Source: Streptantibioticus parmotrematis
GTDB lineage: Bacteria; Actinomycetota; Actinomycetes; Streptomycetales; Streptomycetaceae
Length of the DNA stretch: 64,000 bases
NCBI RefSeq assembly: GCF_019890615.1
Contig: NZ_JAINVZ010000001.1
Coordinates: 310,001-374,000, forward strand
Reading direction: 5' to 3'
The position numbers and the translations under genes were made by a program. How positions within the stretch are numbered: position 1 is the stretch's first letter; every line of letters begins with the position of its first letter. Of the stretch, positions 9,029 to 18,309 are shown piece after piece. The notes beneath the pieces are model-generated. The model saw nothing but the letters and a program-made list of their open reading frames with translations, searched no databases and was not told the DNA's origin.

Positions 9029-10441
9029 TCAGGCGTCCAGCTTCAGTTCCGTCGAACGGCCCGTCAGCTTGCGGACCAGCAGGATCGCGATGCCGATCAC
9101 CAGCCAGCACGAACCGCCGATCTGCGCCTTGGAGTCGGCGTTGTAGAGCACGTAGCCGATGATGGCGAAACCGATCAGCGGCACCACCAGGTGCATGCCG
9201 TAGGTGTGTTCGCGCCTGCGCACCAGGAAGTAGAACATCACCGACACGTGCAGCATCAGGAACGAGAAGAGCGCACCGAAGTTCACCAGCGACGACAACA
9301 GCCCGACCTGCCCGACCAGTCCGAGCCCCAGGCCCAGACTGATCACGGCGACCAGCAGCACCGCCCGCTCCGGCACCTTCCGGGTGGGATGCACGTGGGC
9401 CAGGAACCGCGGCAGCTGGCCGTCGCGTGCCATCGAGAACAGCAACCGGGAGGTCGCGGCCTGCGCCGCCAGGGAGTTGGCGACGGCGGCGGCCAGCGCG
9501 CTGGAGACCGCCACCACGTCCTTGAACCACACGCCGCCCGCGATCCGCGCCACGTCGTAGAACGCGGTGTTCTCCGCCGCCTGGTTGGGCAGCGAGGTGC
9601 GGCCCGGCAGCAGCAACGCCGCCAGATACGTCTGCACGACGAACAACGCGGCCACCAGGCACAGCGACAGCAGCGTCGCCCGCCCGACCACCTTCCGGCC
9701 GCCGCGCACCTCCTCGGCGAGGGTGGAGATGGCGTCGAAGCCGAGGAACGACAGCGCCGCCACCGACAGCGCGGAGAAGACCAGGCCCACCGAGAAGACG
9801 TGCGGGTCGTAGAAGGGCGTGGTGGTCCAATGGGCGCCGTTCTTGCCGTCGTTGATCGCGATGACGCTCAACACCACGAACATCGCCAGGATGATCAGTT
9901 CCGCCAGCAGGAAGAGCTTGTTCATCTGCGCGGTCGTGCGGATGCCCAGCATGTTCACACTGGTGTTGAACACCACGAACACGACGATCCACAGCCACTG
10001 CGGCACCCCGCCGATCACCGACTGCAACGCCACCGCACCGGTCACGTACAGCAGCGTGGGCACCAGCAGGTAGTCCAGCAGGATCGCCCACCCGGCGAGG
10101 AACCCCGCCTCCGGCCGCAGCCCGCGCCCGGCGTACGCGTAGACGGATCCGGCGATGGGAAACGCCTGCGACATCTCGCGGTAGCTCAGCGCGGTGAACA
10201 CCATCGCCACCAGGCCGATGACGTAGGTCAGCGGCACCATGCCCTTCGCCGTGTCGAAGACGACGCCGAAGATGGCGAAGGGCGCGATCGGCACCATGAA
10301 GACCATGCCGTAGACCAGCAGGTCGCGCAGGCCCAGCGTTCTGCGCAACTCCTGCTCGTAGCCGAACCGCTCCAGCGACTCGTCGCCGCCCTGGCCCTGC
10401 GGACGCGGCCGGCCGGCTGCCTCGTGGTCTGACTCGCTCAT
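9029..10441 (-). CDS. APC family amino acid/polyamine permease
   Basis: The 470-residue integral membrane protein has about 12 hydrophobic segments beginning near residue 40 (LLVYGMVFMVPIAPFAIFGV). It has the APC signatures SYREMSQAFPIAGSVYAYAGRGL in TM2-3 and FLGFDAISTLAEEVRGGRKVVGRA after TM6. The family imports or exchanges amino acids or polyamines across the cell membrane using ion or substrate gradients; the substrate is not evident. The ATG at 10441 follows GGGGAG. It converges on the serine hydrolase gene with a 4-bp gap and diverges from the nuclease gene at 10563. Confidence 0.92.
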   Translation of the reverse strand: MSESDHEAAGRPRPQGQGGDESLERFGYEQELRRTLGLRDLLVYGMVFMVPIAPFAIFGVVFDTAKGMVPLTYVIGLVAMVFTALSYREMSQAFPIAGSVYAYAGRGLRPEAGFLAGWAILLDYLLVPTLLYVTGAVALQSVIGGVPQWLWIVVFVVFNTSVNMLGIRTTAQMNKLFLLAELIILAMFVVLSVIAINDGKNGAHWTTTPFYDPHVFSVGLVFSALSVAALSFLGFDAISTLAEEVRGGRKVVGRATLLSLCLVAALFVVQTYLAALLLPGRTSLPNQAAENTAFYDVARIAGGVWFKDVVAVSSALAAAVANSLAAQAATSRLLFSMARDGQLPRFLAHVHPTRKVPERAVLLVAVISLGLGLGLVGQVGLLSSLVNFGALFSFLMLHVSVMFYFLVRRREHTYGMHLVVPLIGFAIIGYVLYNADSKAQIGGSCWLVIGIAILLVRKLTGRSTELKLDA

Positions 10442-10562
10442 GGGACTCCCCTGGAACGCGCGTCCGACCAACGTACCCCCGGGGAACGGGCTCGCACGGG
10501 AGCGCGCCGCGTGCGTCGAAAGACGTTGGCCGGGCGGGGGCCCGCGCTGGCATGCTTGCCGT

Positions 10563-11312
10563 GTGGACAGGACTGGGATCCGGCTGGCCTTCTCCCCGCA
10601 CCTGCACGTCTTCGTGGCGGCGCGGCTGCGGGAGGACGGCGCGCAGGTGCGCACCGACGGCGTCTCCTCGCTGGGCCACGTGGTCGAGTCCCTCGGCGTA
10701 CCGCTGACCGAGGTCGGCGCGCTGCACGTCGGCGGACGCGAGGTGCCGCCCCGCTACGTGCCGGTCGAGGGGGACGAGGTGCGGGTGCGCGAGGTGACGC
10801 GGCCTCAGCCGCTGCCCGGTCCGCCCCGGTTCCTGCTCGACGTCCACCTCGGCACGCTCGCCCGCAGGCTGCGGCTGCTGGGTGTGGACACCGCGTACGA
10901 GAGCGTGGACATCGGCGACGCGGCGCTGGCCGCCCGGTCGGCAGCCGAGCAGCGGGTGATGCTCTCCCGCGACCGGGGCCTGCTGCACCGCCGCGAGCTG
11001 TGGGCGGGCGGTTACGTCTACAGCCACCGGCCCCCCGAGCAGCTCAAGGACGTGCTGTCGCGCTTCGCACCGCCGCTGCGGCCGTGGACCAGGTGCACCG
11101 CGTGCAACGGAGTGCTGCGCGAGGCGGGCAAGGAGGCCGTGCGGGAGCGGCTGCACGGCGGCACCGAACGCAGCTACGACGTGTACGCGCAGTGCGCCGA
11201 CTGCGGTCAGGTCTACTGGCGCGGCGCCCACCACGAGCGGCTGAACGCGATCGTCGAGGAGGCGGTGCGGGAGTTCGGGACCCCTGGACAGGGCGCGGTC
11301 GCCGACCGGTGA
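10563..11312 (+). CDS. Mut7-C RNAse domain protein with N-terminal ubiquitin-like domain
   Basis: The 249-residue protein joins two domains. Residues 1 to about 80 match the Mut7-C ubiquitin/ThiS-like fold (SSLGHVVESLGVPLTEVGALHVGG). Residues from about 88 match the Mut7-C PIN-like RNAse fold: FLLDVHLGTLARRLRLLG, the acidic AxEQRVMLSRDRGLL and a C-terminal zinc ribbon with CTAC and CADC pairs. Such proteins are predicted RNAses of unknown target. The start used is GTG 10563, which begins directly at the ubiquitin-like strand; no strong ribosome-binding site is seen, and transcripts may be nearly leaderless. The gene is divergent from the permease. Confidence 0.88.
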   Translation: MDRTGIRLAFSPHLHVFVAARLREDGAQVRTDGVSSLGHVVESLGVPLTEVGALHVGGREVPPRYVPVEGDEVRVREVTRPQPLPGPPRFLLDVHLGTLARRLRLLGVDTAYESVDIGDAALAARSAAEQRVMLSRDRGLLHRRELWAGGYVYSHRPPEQLKDVLSRFAPPLRPWTRCTACNGVLREAGKEAVRERLHGGTERSYDVYAQCADCGQVYWRGAHHERLNAIVEEAVREFGTPGQGAVADR

Positions 11313-11358
11313 GCGCCCCGCGGAGCCCGGGCCGACGCCCGCCCGGCCCGCACACGCG

Positions 11359-11395
11359 TCGTCAGCGCGGGCCGCGACACGACACGCGCTGACGA
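11359..11395. terminator. Bidirectional terminator between convergent genes
   Basis: An 11-bp perfect inverted repeat (TCGTCAGCGCG / CGCGCTGACGA) with a 15-base loop lies between the end of the Mut7-C gene and the end of the minus-strand repeat peptide gene. There is no T run, as is common in streptomycetes. Confidence 0.6.
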
Positions 11396-11422
11396 GACCG
11401 GCGAACCGGTACCGCGCCAGGA

Positions 11423-11653
11423 TCAGAAGAAGTCGCGCTCGACGATCTCCTCGCGCTCGATGACCTCTTCGCCGCCGAAGAGACCGCCGAGGAAGCCGCC
11501 GCGCTCCTCCACGACGGTCTCCCGCTCGACGATCTCCTCGCGGCCGAAGAACCCACCGCGGCGCTCGACGACCGTCTCGCGTTCGATGATCTCCTCCCCG
11601 CCGAAGAACCCGTCCCGCTCGATGATCTCTTCGCGCTCGTAGTACTCACGCAC
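11423..11653 (-). CDS. Small Glu-rich repeat protein
   Basis: The 76-residue protein is built from about four imperfect repeats of the form (R/E)EEIIERETVVERRGGFFG. Charged helical units (EEIIERE, EEIVERE, EEVIERE) alternate with hydrophobic GGFFGG or GGLFGG turns. It has no signal peptide and no cysteines. The pattern suggests amphipathic helices that self-assemble or bind a membrane. The GTG start at 11653 has GAGGAA about 7 bases upstream. I do not recognise the family; similar short proteins occur as unannotated genes in streptomycetes as far as I recall. Codon use fits real coding sequence. The nucleotide repeats make it prone to unit gain and loss. Confidence 0.7.
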   Translation of the reverse strand: MREYYEREEIIERDGFFGGEEIIERETVVERRGGFFGREEIVERETVVEERGGFLGGLFGGEEVIEREEIVERDFF

Positions 11654-11925
11654 GGCGCTTCCTCATTTCCCTCGGTACGACCCGTCGCGGCGTCACCGCC
11701 GTACGGGCGGATGAACACGGGCCGCCGGACCGGCCGTTGGAGACGTGACCGACGAACCCGGGCTGATCATAGAGGCGGTGACCAGGGGCGTCGGCCGTGC
11801 GGTGGTCAACCGCCAAGCGGAGCAGGCCCGTTCACTCCACGTCAAAGCTCTTGTCGAACATGGTTCACCGGTGCGCATAATCGGCCGCGCGCGGGCGATC
11901 AAGCCCGGCCGGAAGGAGCCGCACC

Positions 11926-12876
11926 ATGCTGTCCGACGTGCTCAACCGCCCGTGGAGGAAGAGGAGCCGGCCCCGCCGGCGAGCGCGCACCGCGCCGGGC
12001 GGGCTCGCCGCCGCTGCCGCCGTCACCGCCGCGGCCCTCCTGCCCGCGGCGGTCTGCGCCACCCCCGCCTCCGCGGCGCCCACCCATCCGGCGCACACCC
12101 GCACCCACTACTACCTCTCGCTCGGCGACTCGCTCGCCGCCGGGTACCAGCCCGACGCCAAGACGAACGTCCCGGGCGTGTCCTACACCGACCAGCTCTA
12201 CCAGCGCCTGAAGAAGAACGACCCGGGCCTGGTGCACGTCCAGCTCGGGTGCAGCGGCGAGACCACGACCACCCTGCTCGACGGCGGCATCTGCTCCTAC
12301 TCCGGCGCCCGCTCCCAACTCGACGCCGCCACCGCGTTCCTGAGGCAGCACCGGGGCCAGGTCACCACGGTCACCCTGGACATCGGGGCCAACGACGTCG
12401 ACGGCTGCTTCTCGGCCTCCGGCATCGACACCGGCTGCGTGCTCAAGGGGCTGGCCACGGTCACGAAGGACGTACCCCGCATCGCGGCCGAGCTGCGCGC
12501 CGCCGGCGGGCCCGGGCCGCGCTACGCGGGCATGACGTACTACGATCCCTTCCTCGCCACCTGGCTGCTGGGGTCGAGCGGTCACACCCTGGCCGACCTG
12601 TCGGTGCCGCTGGCCGACACGCTCAACACCGTCCTGAGCACCGCGTTCCGGATCAACGGCTTCCGCGTCGCCGACGCCTCCGCCGCCTTCCAGACCAACG
12701 ACTTCGCCCCGGTCGACGCCCCCGGCCTGGGCACCGTCCCGGAGAACGTCGCGCGGATCTGCGCGCTGACGTGGATGTGCACCCCGTACGAGGACATCCA
12801 CGCGACCCGGCAAGGCCACGCGCTCCTGGCCGACGTCTTCCAGCGGGCTCTGGAGGCCCGGGGCACCGGACGCTGA
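11926..12876 (+). CDS. Secreted SGNH/GDSL-family lipase or esterase
   Basis: The 316-residue protein has an export signal: an Arg-rich start (RKRSRPRRRARTAPGG), a hydrophobic core AAAAAVTAAALLPAAV and a probable cleavage site after ATPASA near residue 50. The mature enzyme begins with block I LSLGDSLAAGYQ (nucleophile S69). It then has the block III Asn (LDIGANDVDGCF) and the block V region EDIHATRQGHALLADVF, whose His (about H292) is catalytic. Even numbers of Cys in the mature part suggest disulphides. The family hydrolyses esters of fatty acids or aryl alcohols outside the cell. GGAAGGAG precedes the ATG at 11926. A strong hairpin terminator follows. Confidence 0.9.
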   Translation: MLSDVLNRPWRKRSRPRRRARTAPGGLAAAAAVTAAALLPAAVCATPASAAPTHPAHTRTHYYLSLGDSLAAGYQPDAKTNVPGVSYTDQLYQRLKKNDPGLVHVQLGCSGETTTTLLDGGICSYSGARSQLDAATAFLRQHRGQVTTVTLDIGANDVDGCFSASGIDTGCVLKGLATVTKDVPRIAAELRAAGGPGPRYAGMTYYDPFLATWLLGSSGHTLADLSVPLADTLNTVLSTAFRINGFRVADASAAFQTNDFAPVDAPGLGTVPENVARICALTWMCTPYEDIHATRQGHALLADVFQRALEARGTGR

Positions 12877-12887
12877 TCGCTGACTGC

Positions 12888-12920
12888 GCAGGGGCCCGGC
12901 GCGCGTCGCCGGGCCCCTGC
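12888..12920 (+). terminator. Terminator after the GDSL lipase gene
   Basis: A perfect 14-bp inverted repeat (GCAGGGGCCCGGCG / CGCCGGGCCCCTGC) with a 5-base loop begins 11 bp after the lipase stop. It has no U tract, as usual in high-GC actinomycetes. Confidence 0.8.
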
Positions 12921-13133
12921 GTTCGCGGCCCCCGCACGCCCTTCCGACCCCGGCGACACGCCCGGGCCCAAGAGCCTCCGGCGCCCCTCCCACCCCTGGC
13001 GTGAAGCCGTTCTGTTGGCCCGCTTAAGAAATCCTCGATGGACGCGGCGGTGCTCCGGTCGGCACATTGATGATCGCCGCTGGTCAGCGCCTGGTCGGTG
13101 GCTCAGCTCTTCGTACGCCCAGGAGTCGCGCCG

Positions 13134-14162
13134 ATGAAGGCCCTTGTCAAGCAGCACGCGGAACCCGGTCTGTGGCTCATGGACGTGCCCGAACCCGAGT
13201 ACGGCGCCTCCGACGTGCTGATCAGGGTGAAGCGCACCGGCATCTGCGGCACCGACCTGCACATCCGGGCGTGGGACGGCTGGGCGCAGCAGGCCGTGCG
13301 CACGCCGCTCGTGCTGGGCCACGAGTTCGTCGGCGAGGTCGCCGCCGTCGGCGCGGACGTCGACGGCATCGCGGTCGGGGACCTGGTCAGCGGCGAGGGC
13401 CACCTGGTGTGCGGCAAGTGCCGCAACTGCCTGGCCGGCCGCCGCCACCTGTGCCGTTCCACGATCGGCCTCGGAGTCGGCCGCGACGGCGCGTTCGCCG
13501 AGTACGTCGCGTTGCCCGCGTCCAACGTCTGGGTGCACCGCACGCCGGTCGACCTCGACGTCGCCGCGATCTTCGACCCGTTCGGCAACGCCGTGCACAC
13601 CGCGCTGTCCTTCCCGCTGGTCGGCGAGGACGTGCTGATCACCGGCGCGGGCCCGATCGGCATCATGGCCGCCGCCGTCGCCCGGCACGCCGGTGCCCGC
13701 AACGTCGTGATCACCGACGTCAGCGAGCCCCGCCTGGAGCTCGCCCGCAAGGTCGGCGCGACCCTCGCGCTCAACGTCGCCCAGTCCACCGTCGCCGACG
13801 CGCAGACCCGCCTCGGCCTCAAGGAGGGCTTCGATATCGGCCTGGAGATGTCCGGCCGCCCCGAGGCGATGCGCGACATGGTCGACAACATGACGCACGG
13901 CGGCCGCATCGCGATGCTGGGACTGCCCGCGCAGGAGTTCGCCGTCGACTGGTCGAAGATCGTCACCTCGATGATCACCGTCAAGGGCATCTACGGCCGC
14001 GAGATGTTCGAGACGTGGTACGCGATGACCGTGCTGCTGGAGGGCGGTCTCGACCTCACCCCGGTGATCACCGGCAGCTACGCCTGCACGGATTTCGACG
14101 CCGCCTTCGACGAGGCCGCCACCGCCCGCAGCGGCAAGATCATCCTCGACTGGACCGTCTGA
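13134..14162 (+). CDS. tdh: L-threonine 3-dehydrogenase
   Basis: The 342-residue zinc-dependent medium-chain dehydrogenase oxidises L-threonine to 2-amino-3-ketobutyrate with NAD+. The catalytic zinc site lies in [18 protein letters not shown] and LGHEFVGEV. The structural zinc site is [15 protein letters not shown]. The NAD-binding glycine motif is [15 protein letters not shown]. The length equals that of E. coli Tdh (341), and [14 protein letters not shown] is a Tdh-specific stretch. The ATG at 13134 follows AGGAG; a longer in-frame start at 13098 lacks support. The next gene, kbl, encodes the enzyme for the second step, 53 bp downstream. Confidence 0.97.
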   Translation: MKALVKQHAEPGLWLMDVPEPEYGASDVLIRVKRTGICGTDLHIRAWDGWAQQAVRTPLVLGHEFVGEVAAVGADVDGIAVGDLVSGEGHLVCGKCRNCLAGRRHLCRSTIGLGVGRDGAFAEYVALPASNVWVHRTPVDLDVAAIFDPFGNAVHTALSFPLVGEDVLITGAGPIGIMAAAVARHAGARNVVITDVSEPRLELARKVGATLALNVAQSTVADAQTRLGLKEGFDIGLEMSGRPEAMRDMVDNMTHGGRIAMLGLPAQEFAVDWSKIVTSMITVKGIYGREMFETWYAMTVLLEGGLDLTPVITGSYACTDFDAAFDEAATARSGKIILDWTV

Positions 14163-14215
14163 GCGGCCCCGGCCGCCACCCCCGCGCCCGCGCCGCCCGA
14201 CCCTAGGAGAACCTG

Positions 14216-15409
14216 ATGTACGCGTCCGTACGCGACGACCTGCGCGCCACCCTCGACGAGATCCGGGACGCCGGCCTGTTCAAGCCCGAGCGCGTCATCG
14301 GCACCCCGCAGTCGGCGTCGGTGGCCGTCACCGCGGGCGGCGCCCCCGGCGAGGTGCTGAACTTCTGCGCCAACAACTACCTGGGCCTGGCCGACCACCC
14401 CGAGGTGATCGCGGCCGCCAAGGAGGCGCTGGACCGCTGGGGCTACGGCATGGCGTCGGTGCGCTTCATCTGCGGCACCCAGGACGTGCACAAGGAGCTG
14501 GAGGCCCGGCTGTCGGCGTTCCTCGGCCAGGAGGACACGATCCTGTACTCCTCCTGCTTCGACGCCAACGGCGGCGTGTTCGAGACGCTGCTCGACGCCG
14601 AGGACGCGGTGATCTCCGACGCCCTCAACCACGCCTCGATCATCGACGGCATCCGCCTGTCCAAGGCCCGCCGCTTCCGCTACGCCAACCGCGACATGGC
14701 CGACCTGGAGGCGAAGCTCAAGGAGGCCTCCGGTGCCCGGCGCCGCCTGATCGTCACCGACGGCGTGTTCTCCATGGACGGCTACGTGGCGCCGCTGGAC
14801 GAGATCTGCGACCTGGCCGACCGCTACGACGCCATGGTCATGGTCGACGACTCGCACGCCGTCGGCTTCACCGGCCCGACGGGTCGCGGCACCCCCGAGC
14901 TGCACGGCGTCACCGACCGCGTCGACATCATCACCGGCACCCTCGGCAAGGCGCTCGGCGGCGCCTCCGGCGGCTACGTGGCCGCCCGCGCCGAGATCGT
15001 CGCCCTGCTGCGGCAGCGCTCCCGCCCGTACCTGTTCTCCAACTCGCTCGCCCCGGTGATCGCCGCCGCCTCCCTGAAGGTCCTCGACCTGCTGGAGACC
15101 GCCTCCGAGCTGCGCGACCGGCTCCAGGCCAACACCAAGCTGTTCCGCACGAAGATGACCGAGGCGGGCTTCGAGATCCTGCCCGGCGACCACCCCATCG
15201 CCCCGGTGATGATCGGCGACGCGGCCGAGGCCGGGCGGATGGCCGAACTGCTGCTGGAGCGCGGCGTCTACGTGATCGGCTTCTCCTACCCGGTGGTGCC
15301 GATGGGCCAGGCACGCATCCGCGTCCAGCTGTCCGCTGCGCACTCCACGCAGGACGTCGAGCGGGCCGTGGCCGCGTTCGTCGACGCGCGAGCGACAATG
15401 GCTGGGTGA
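14216..15409 (+). CDS. kbl: Glycine C-acetyltransferase (2-amino-3-ketobutyrate CoA ligase)
   Basis: The 397-residue PLP-dependent alpha-oxoamine synthase cleaves 2-amino-3-ketobutyrate with CoA to glycine and acetyl-CoA, completing threonine breakdown begun by Tdh. The substrate-side motif [16 protein letters not shown], the family aspartate region [18 protein letters not shown] and the PLP lysine motif [18 protein letters not shown] (the Lys in TLGKAL) are all present. The length matches E. coli Kbl (398). TAGGAG lies 7 bases before the ATG. The stop overlaps the GTG of the LysR gene. Confidence 0.97.
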   Translation: MYASVRDDLRATLDEIRDAGLFKPERVIGTPQSASVAVTAGGAPGEVLNFCANNYLGLADHPEVIAAAKEALDRWGYGMASVRFICGTQDVHKELEARLSAFLGQEDTILYSSCFDANGGVFETLLDAEDAVISDALNHASIIDGIRLSKARRFRYANRDMADLEAKLKEASGARRRLIVTDGVFSMDGYVAPLDEICDLADRYDAMVMVDDSHAVGFTGPTGRGTPELHGVTDRVDIITGTLGKALGGASGGYVAARAEIVALLRQRSRPYLFSNSLAPVIAAASLKVLDLLETASELRDRLQANTKLFRTKMTEAGFEILPGDHPIAPVMIGDAAEAGRMAELLLERGVYVIGFSYPVVPMGQARIRVQLSAAHSTQDVERAVAAFVDARATMAG

Positions 15410-16320
15410 TCGACCCGCGCAGACTCAGGATCCTGCGGGCCGCGGCGGACCACCGTACGGTGACCGCCGCGGCCGCGGCCCTCTACCTCACGCCCTCGGC
15501 GGTGTCCCAGCAACTGGCGGCGCTGGAGCAGGAGACCGGCCACACGCTGCTGACCCGCAGCGGCAAGGGCGTGCGGCTGACCGCGGCCGGGGAGATCCTG
15601 CTGGCGCACGCCAACACCGTCGCCGCCCAGCTGGAGCGTGCCGAGGCCGAGCTCGCCGCGTACGCGGGCGGCACCGCGGGCGAGGTCACGGTGGCCGCCT
15701 TCGCCACCGGCATCGCCGAGGTGCTGGCCCCCGCCGTGGCCCGGCTGCGCGACGACCGGCCCGGCCTGCGGGTGCGGGTCCGCGACGCCGAGGGCGACGA
15801 GAGCCTGCCGATGGTGCTGGACGGCGAGGCGGACGTGGCGCTCGCCGTCGAGTACCGCGGCGCCCCCCGCGAGGACGACCGGCGCCTCGCGCGCGTACCG
15901 CTGTACGCCGAGCCGTTCGACGCGGTGCTGCCCGCCGCGCACCCGCTCGCCCAGGCGCCCGACGTGGCGTTGTCCGCGCTCGCCGCCGACGACTGGATCG
16001 GGCCGTATCCGGGCAACCCGTGCCACGAGGTGATGCTGCTCGCCTGCGAACTGGCCGGATTCCAGCCCGCGTTGACGCATTCCTCGGACGACTTCCGGGC
16101 GGTCGTGGCGCTGGCCGGGGCGGGTGCGGGGGTGGCGCTCGTGCCGCGCTCCGCGCTGCGCGGGATGGAGCTGAAGGACACCGTGGTCCGCCCGGTCACC
16201 GGCCCGGCCGCCACCCGCAGGGTGTTCGCCGCGGTACGTCGCGGCGCCGACCGGCACCCGCTGATCCGGCCGGTGCTCGACGCCCTGGCCCTGGCGGCGG
16301 ACGGGCTGTCGACGCGGTGA
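15406..16320 (+). CDS. LysR family regulator, probable controller of tdh-kbl
   Basis: The 304-residue protein has the LysR winged HTH in residues 1-62 ([41 protein letters not shown]). Its effector domain begins with [18 protein letters not shown]. The GTG start at 15406 overlaps the kbl stop by four bases, so it is co-translated with the threonine-degradation enzymes. Most LysR genes are divergent from their targets; here the regulator is the distal gene of the operon, which would give feedback on the operon promoter upstream of 13134. Threonine or a breakdown product as effector is inference. Confidence 0.92.
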   Translation: MIDPRRLRILRAAADHRTVTAAAAALYLTPSAVSQQLAALEQETGHTLLTRSGKGVRLTAAGEILLAHANTVAAQLERAEAELAAYAGGTAGEVTVAAFATGIAEVLAPAVARLRDDRPGLRVRVRDAEGDESLPMVLDGEADVALAVEYRGAPREDDRRLARVPLYAEPFDAVLPAAHPLAQAPDVALSALAADDWIGPYPGNPCHEVMLLACELAGFQPALTHSSDDFRAVVALAGAGAGVALVPRSALRGMELKDTVVRPVTGPAATRRVFAAVRRGADRHPLIRPVLDALALAADGLSTR

Positions 16321-16467
16321 GGGAACGGGGGCGCGAGCCGGTGTGCCGTCGCGGGCGGGACGTACCTAAGCGCGACTGATTCGCGGCCCCGCGCACCCCG
16401 CATAGCGTCGTTCCCGTCAGCGAGAAGCCGTACCGGAGCGCACTGCCGGGGAACACAGGGAGCAGCC

Positions 16468-16791
16468 ATGACCGCCTATGCCGTCGCCCACGTCCACACC
16501 GTCGAGTTCGGCCCCGACATCGTGACGTACCTGAAGCGCATCGACGCCACGCTGGAGCCGTTCGGCGGGTACTTCGTGGTGCACGGCGGCGACGTCGAGG
16601 TCGTCGAGGGCTCGTGGGGCAAGGACCTGATCATCATCGCGTTCCCGGACCGGGAGCGGCTGCGCGCCTGGTACGACTCGGCCGCCTACCGGGAGATATT
16701 GCCGCTGCGCACCGACCACATGGACGCCGACATCGTCTTCGCCCAGGGTGTCCCCGCGGACTATCGCGCGGCGAGCGCGCTGGAGCACTGA
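16468..16791 (+). CDS. DUF1330 family protein
   Basis: The 107-residue protein matches the DUF1330 ferredoxin-like alpha/beta fold: AYAVAHVHTVEFGPDIVTYLKRIDATLEPFGGYFVVHGGDVEVVEGSW, then IIIAFPDRERLRAWYDSAAYREILPLR. Family members are small dimeric cytoplasmic proteins of unknown function, structurally close to monooxygenase-type folds. It stands alone between the LysR gene and the MFS gene. The ATG at 16468 has GGGAGC upstream. No operon partner is evident. Confidence 0.9.
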   Translation: MTAYAVAHVHTVEFGPDIVTYLKRIDATLEPFGGYFVVHGGDVEVVEGSWGKDLIIIAFPDRERLRAWYDSAAYREILPLRTDHMDADIVFAQGVPADYRAASALEH

Positions 16792-16835
16792 GCGCGTCCG
16801 CGCGGACCATCCTCCAGGTATGTCGTCATCAAGTA

Positions 16836-16849
16836 TCTTGACGTCGAGA
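16836..16849 (+). promoter_or_regulatory. Candidate MarR-type operator upstream of the MFS gene
   Basis: TCTTGACGTCGAGA is a near-perfect 14-bp palindrome (6 of 7 pairs match) within AAGTATCTTGACGTCGAGAGG. It resembles the ATCTTGA-TCAAGAT type sites bound by MarR-family regulators of efflux genes. It lies 66 bp before the MFS start. No MarR gene is adjacent. Confidence 0.4.
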
Positions 16850-16914
16850 GGAAATCGCGACAGGCTGCTTCCCGTACGAGTGATGCCATCGGCCACGGAC
16901 GGGGGAGTGGGCTC

Positions 16915-18309
16915 ATGCGGCGCGGCGCGGTGCGCTCAGGCGACGGAGAGTCGGGGACGGGACTGGTGGCGCAACTGCGTCACCCGCCGGGTGGGCGTGA
17001 CGCGCGGATCATGCTGTTCGCCCAGTTCCTCGACCGCACCGGGTCCGGTGTGTGGAGCTCCGCGGCGGTGCTCTACTTCACCTTCGTCAGTCATCTGAGC
17101 GCGCGTCAGGTCGGTTTGCTGCTGGGCGTCTCCGCGATCGTCGGCGTCGCGGGGGCGCCGCTGGCGGGACACCTCGCGAGCCGCTTCCCTGCCCGTTCTC
17201 TGCTGGTCGCCTGCCATCTGCTGCGCCTGGCGACCATGAGCCTGCTGCTGTTCTGCGACAGCTTCGCCACGCTGCTGCCGGTGGTCGCCGTCACCTGCCT
17301 CGGTGACCGCGCGGCGAAGATGCTGGACATGCTGTTCGCCACCCTGGTGGCGGGCGAACGGCACTCGACCTACCGGGGGCTCTCGCGCAGTGTCACCAAC
17401 GCCGGATACGCGGTGGGCGCCGGCGTCGCCGCCCTGGGGCTGGCCGTGGGAACCGGCGGCGCCTACCGGGCCCTGGTGCTGGCCGACGCCGTGTCGTTCC
17501 TGGTCGCGGCCGTGCTCGTGGGACGTCTGCGGGAATCGGCCGACCCCCGCGCGACGCCGAGCGGACACGGCACGGCACGGCCGCACGGCGTGGCCCCAAC
17601 GGCGCGGGCGACGACCGGAGCCGGGCGGAGCCCCTGGCGGGACCGCGGCTACCTGCTGTTCGTCGTGCTCGACACCCCGCTGAACCTCGACGACTCCGTG
17701 CTCAACGTGGGAATGCCGCTGTGGCTGGTGAGCCGCACCACCGCGCCGCACGCGATCGTCCCGGTCTTCCTCACCGTCAACACCGTGCTGGTGGTCGTCC
17801 TCCAGATGCGGGTGTCCGCGCGGGCGGAGGGTCCTCGCCGCGCGGCACGGGCCGTCGGCCTGTACGGCGCCCTGATGCTCGCCTGCTGTCTCGTGCTGGC
17901 GGTCTCGGCGACCGGCGGCACCTGGCAGGCGGTGGGCGTGATGCTGGCGGCGGCGGTCCTGGTGACCCTGGCGGAGCTGATGCGGTCGGTGAGTTCGTGG
18001 GAACTCGCGGTCTCCCTCGCGCCACCCACCCGGCGCCCCGCCTACCTCGGTGTGGCCGGGGTGTCGTCGGCGGTGCAGAAGTCCGCCGGGCCGCTGCTGC
18101 TCACCGGCGCGGTGATGGTCGCGGGACCCGCCGGCTGGATCGCGCTGGGGGCGGCCGTCGCCGGTGTCTCGCTGGTCCAGCGGCGAGCCTGCGGACGGCG
18201 GTTGGACGCGATGGAAGCCGCCGCCGCGCTCGTCGGCCAACCGGTGCGGCGCGCGAGCCCGACCGCCTCGCGAGCCGAACCGGTTGGTCCGCGGCTCACC
18301 CCGCGTTGA
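16915..18309 (+). CDS. MFS transporter
   Basis: The 464-residue membrane protein has about 12 hydrophobic segments starting near residue 30 (LFAQFLDRTGSGVWSSAAVLYF). A loop motif AGHLASRFPARSLLVACHLLR matches the MFS motif A region between TM2 and TM3. A long hydrophilic loop (about residues 205-245) separates the two six-helix halves. It probably exports a small molecule by proton antiport; the substrate is unknown. The last 14 bases overlap, on the opposite strand, the end of the minus-strand EphD-like gene. A possible MarR-type site lies in its promoter region. Confidence 0.88.
   Translation: MRRGAVRSGDGESGTGLVAQLRHPPGGRDARIMLFAQFLDRTGSGVWSSAAVLYFTFVSHLSARQVGLLLGVSAIVGVAGAPLAGHLASRFPARSLLVACHLLRLATMSLLLFCDSFATLLPVVAVTCLGDRAAKMLDMLFATLVAGERHSTYRGLSRSVTNAGYAVGAGVAALGLAVGTGGAYRALVLADAVSFLVAAVLVGRLRESADPRATPSGHGTARPHGVAPTARATTGAGRSPWRDRGYLLFVVLDTPLNLDDSVLNVGMPLWLVSRTTAPHAIVPVFLTVNTVLVVVLQMRVSARAEGPRRAARAVGLYGALMLACCLVLAVSATGGTWQAVGVMLAAAVLVTLAELMRSVSSWELAVSLAPPTRRPAYLGVAGVSSAVQKSAGPLLLTGAVMVAGPAGWIALGAAVAGVSLVQRRACGRRLDAMEAAAALVGQPVRRASPTASRAEPVGPRLTPR

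Noticed and set aside
11745-13004. A 419-codon plus-strand frame starting with VTDEPGLIIEAVTRGVG
   Set aside because: Most of it overlaps the GDSL lipase gene in another frame and turns Arg/Pro-rich; no ribosome-binding site is seen.
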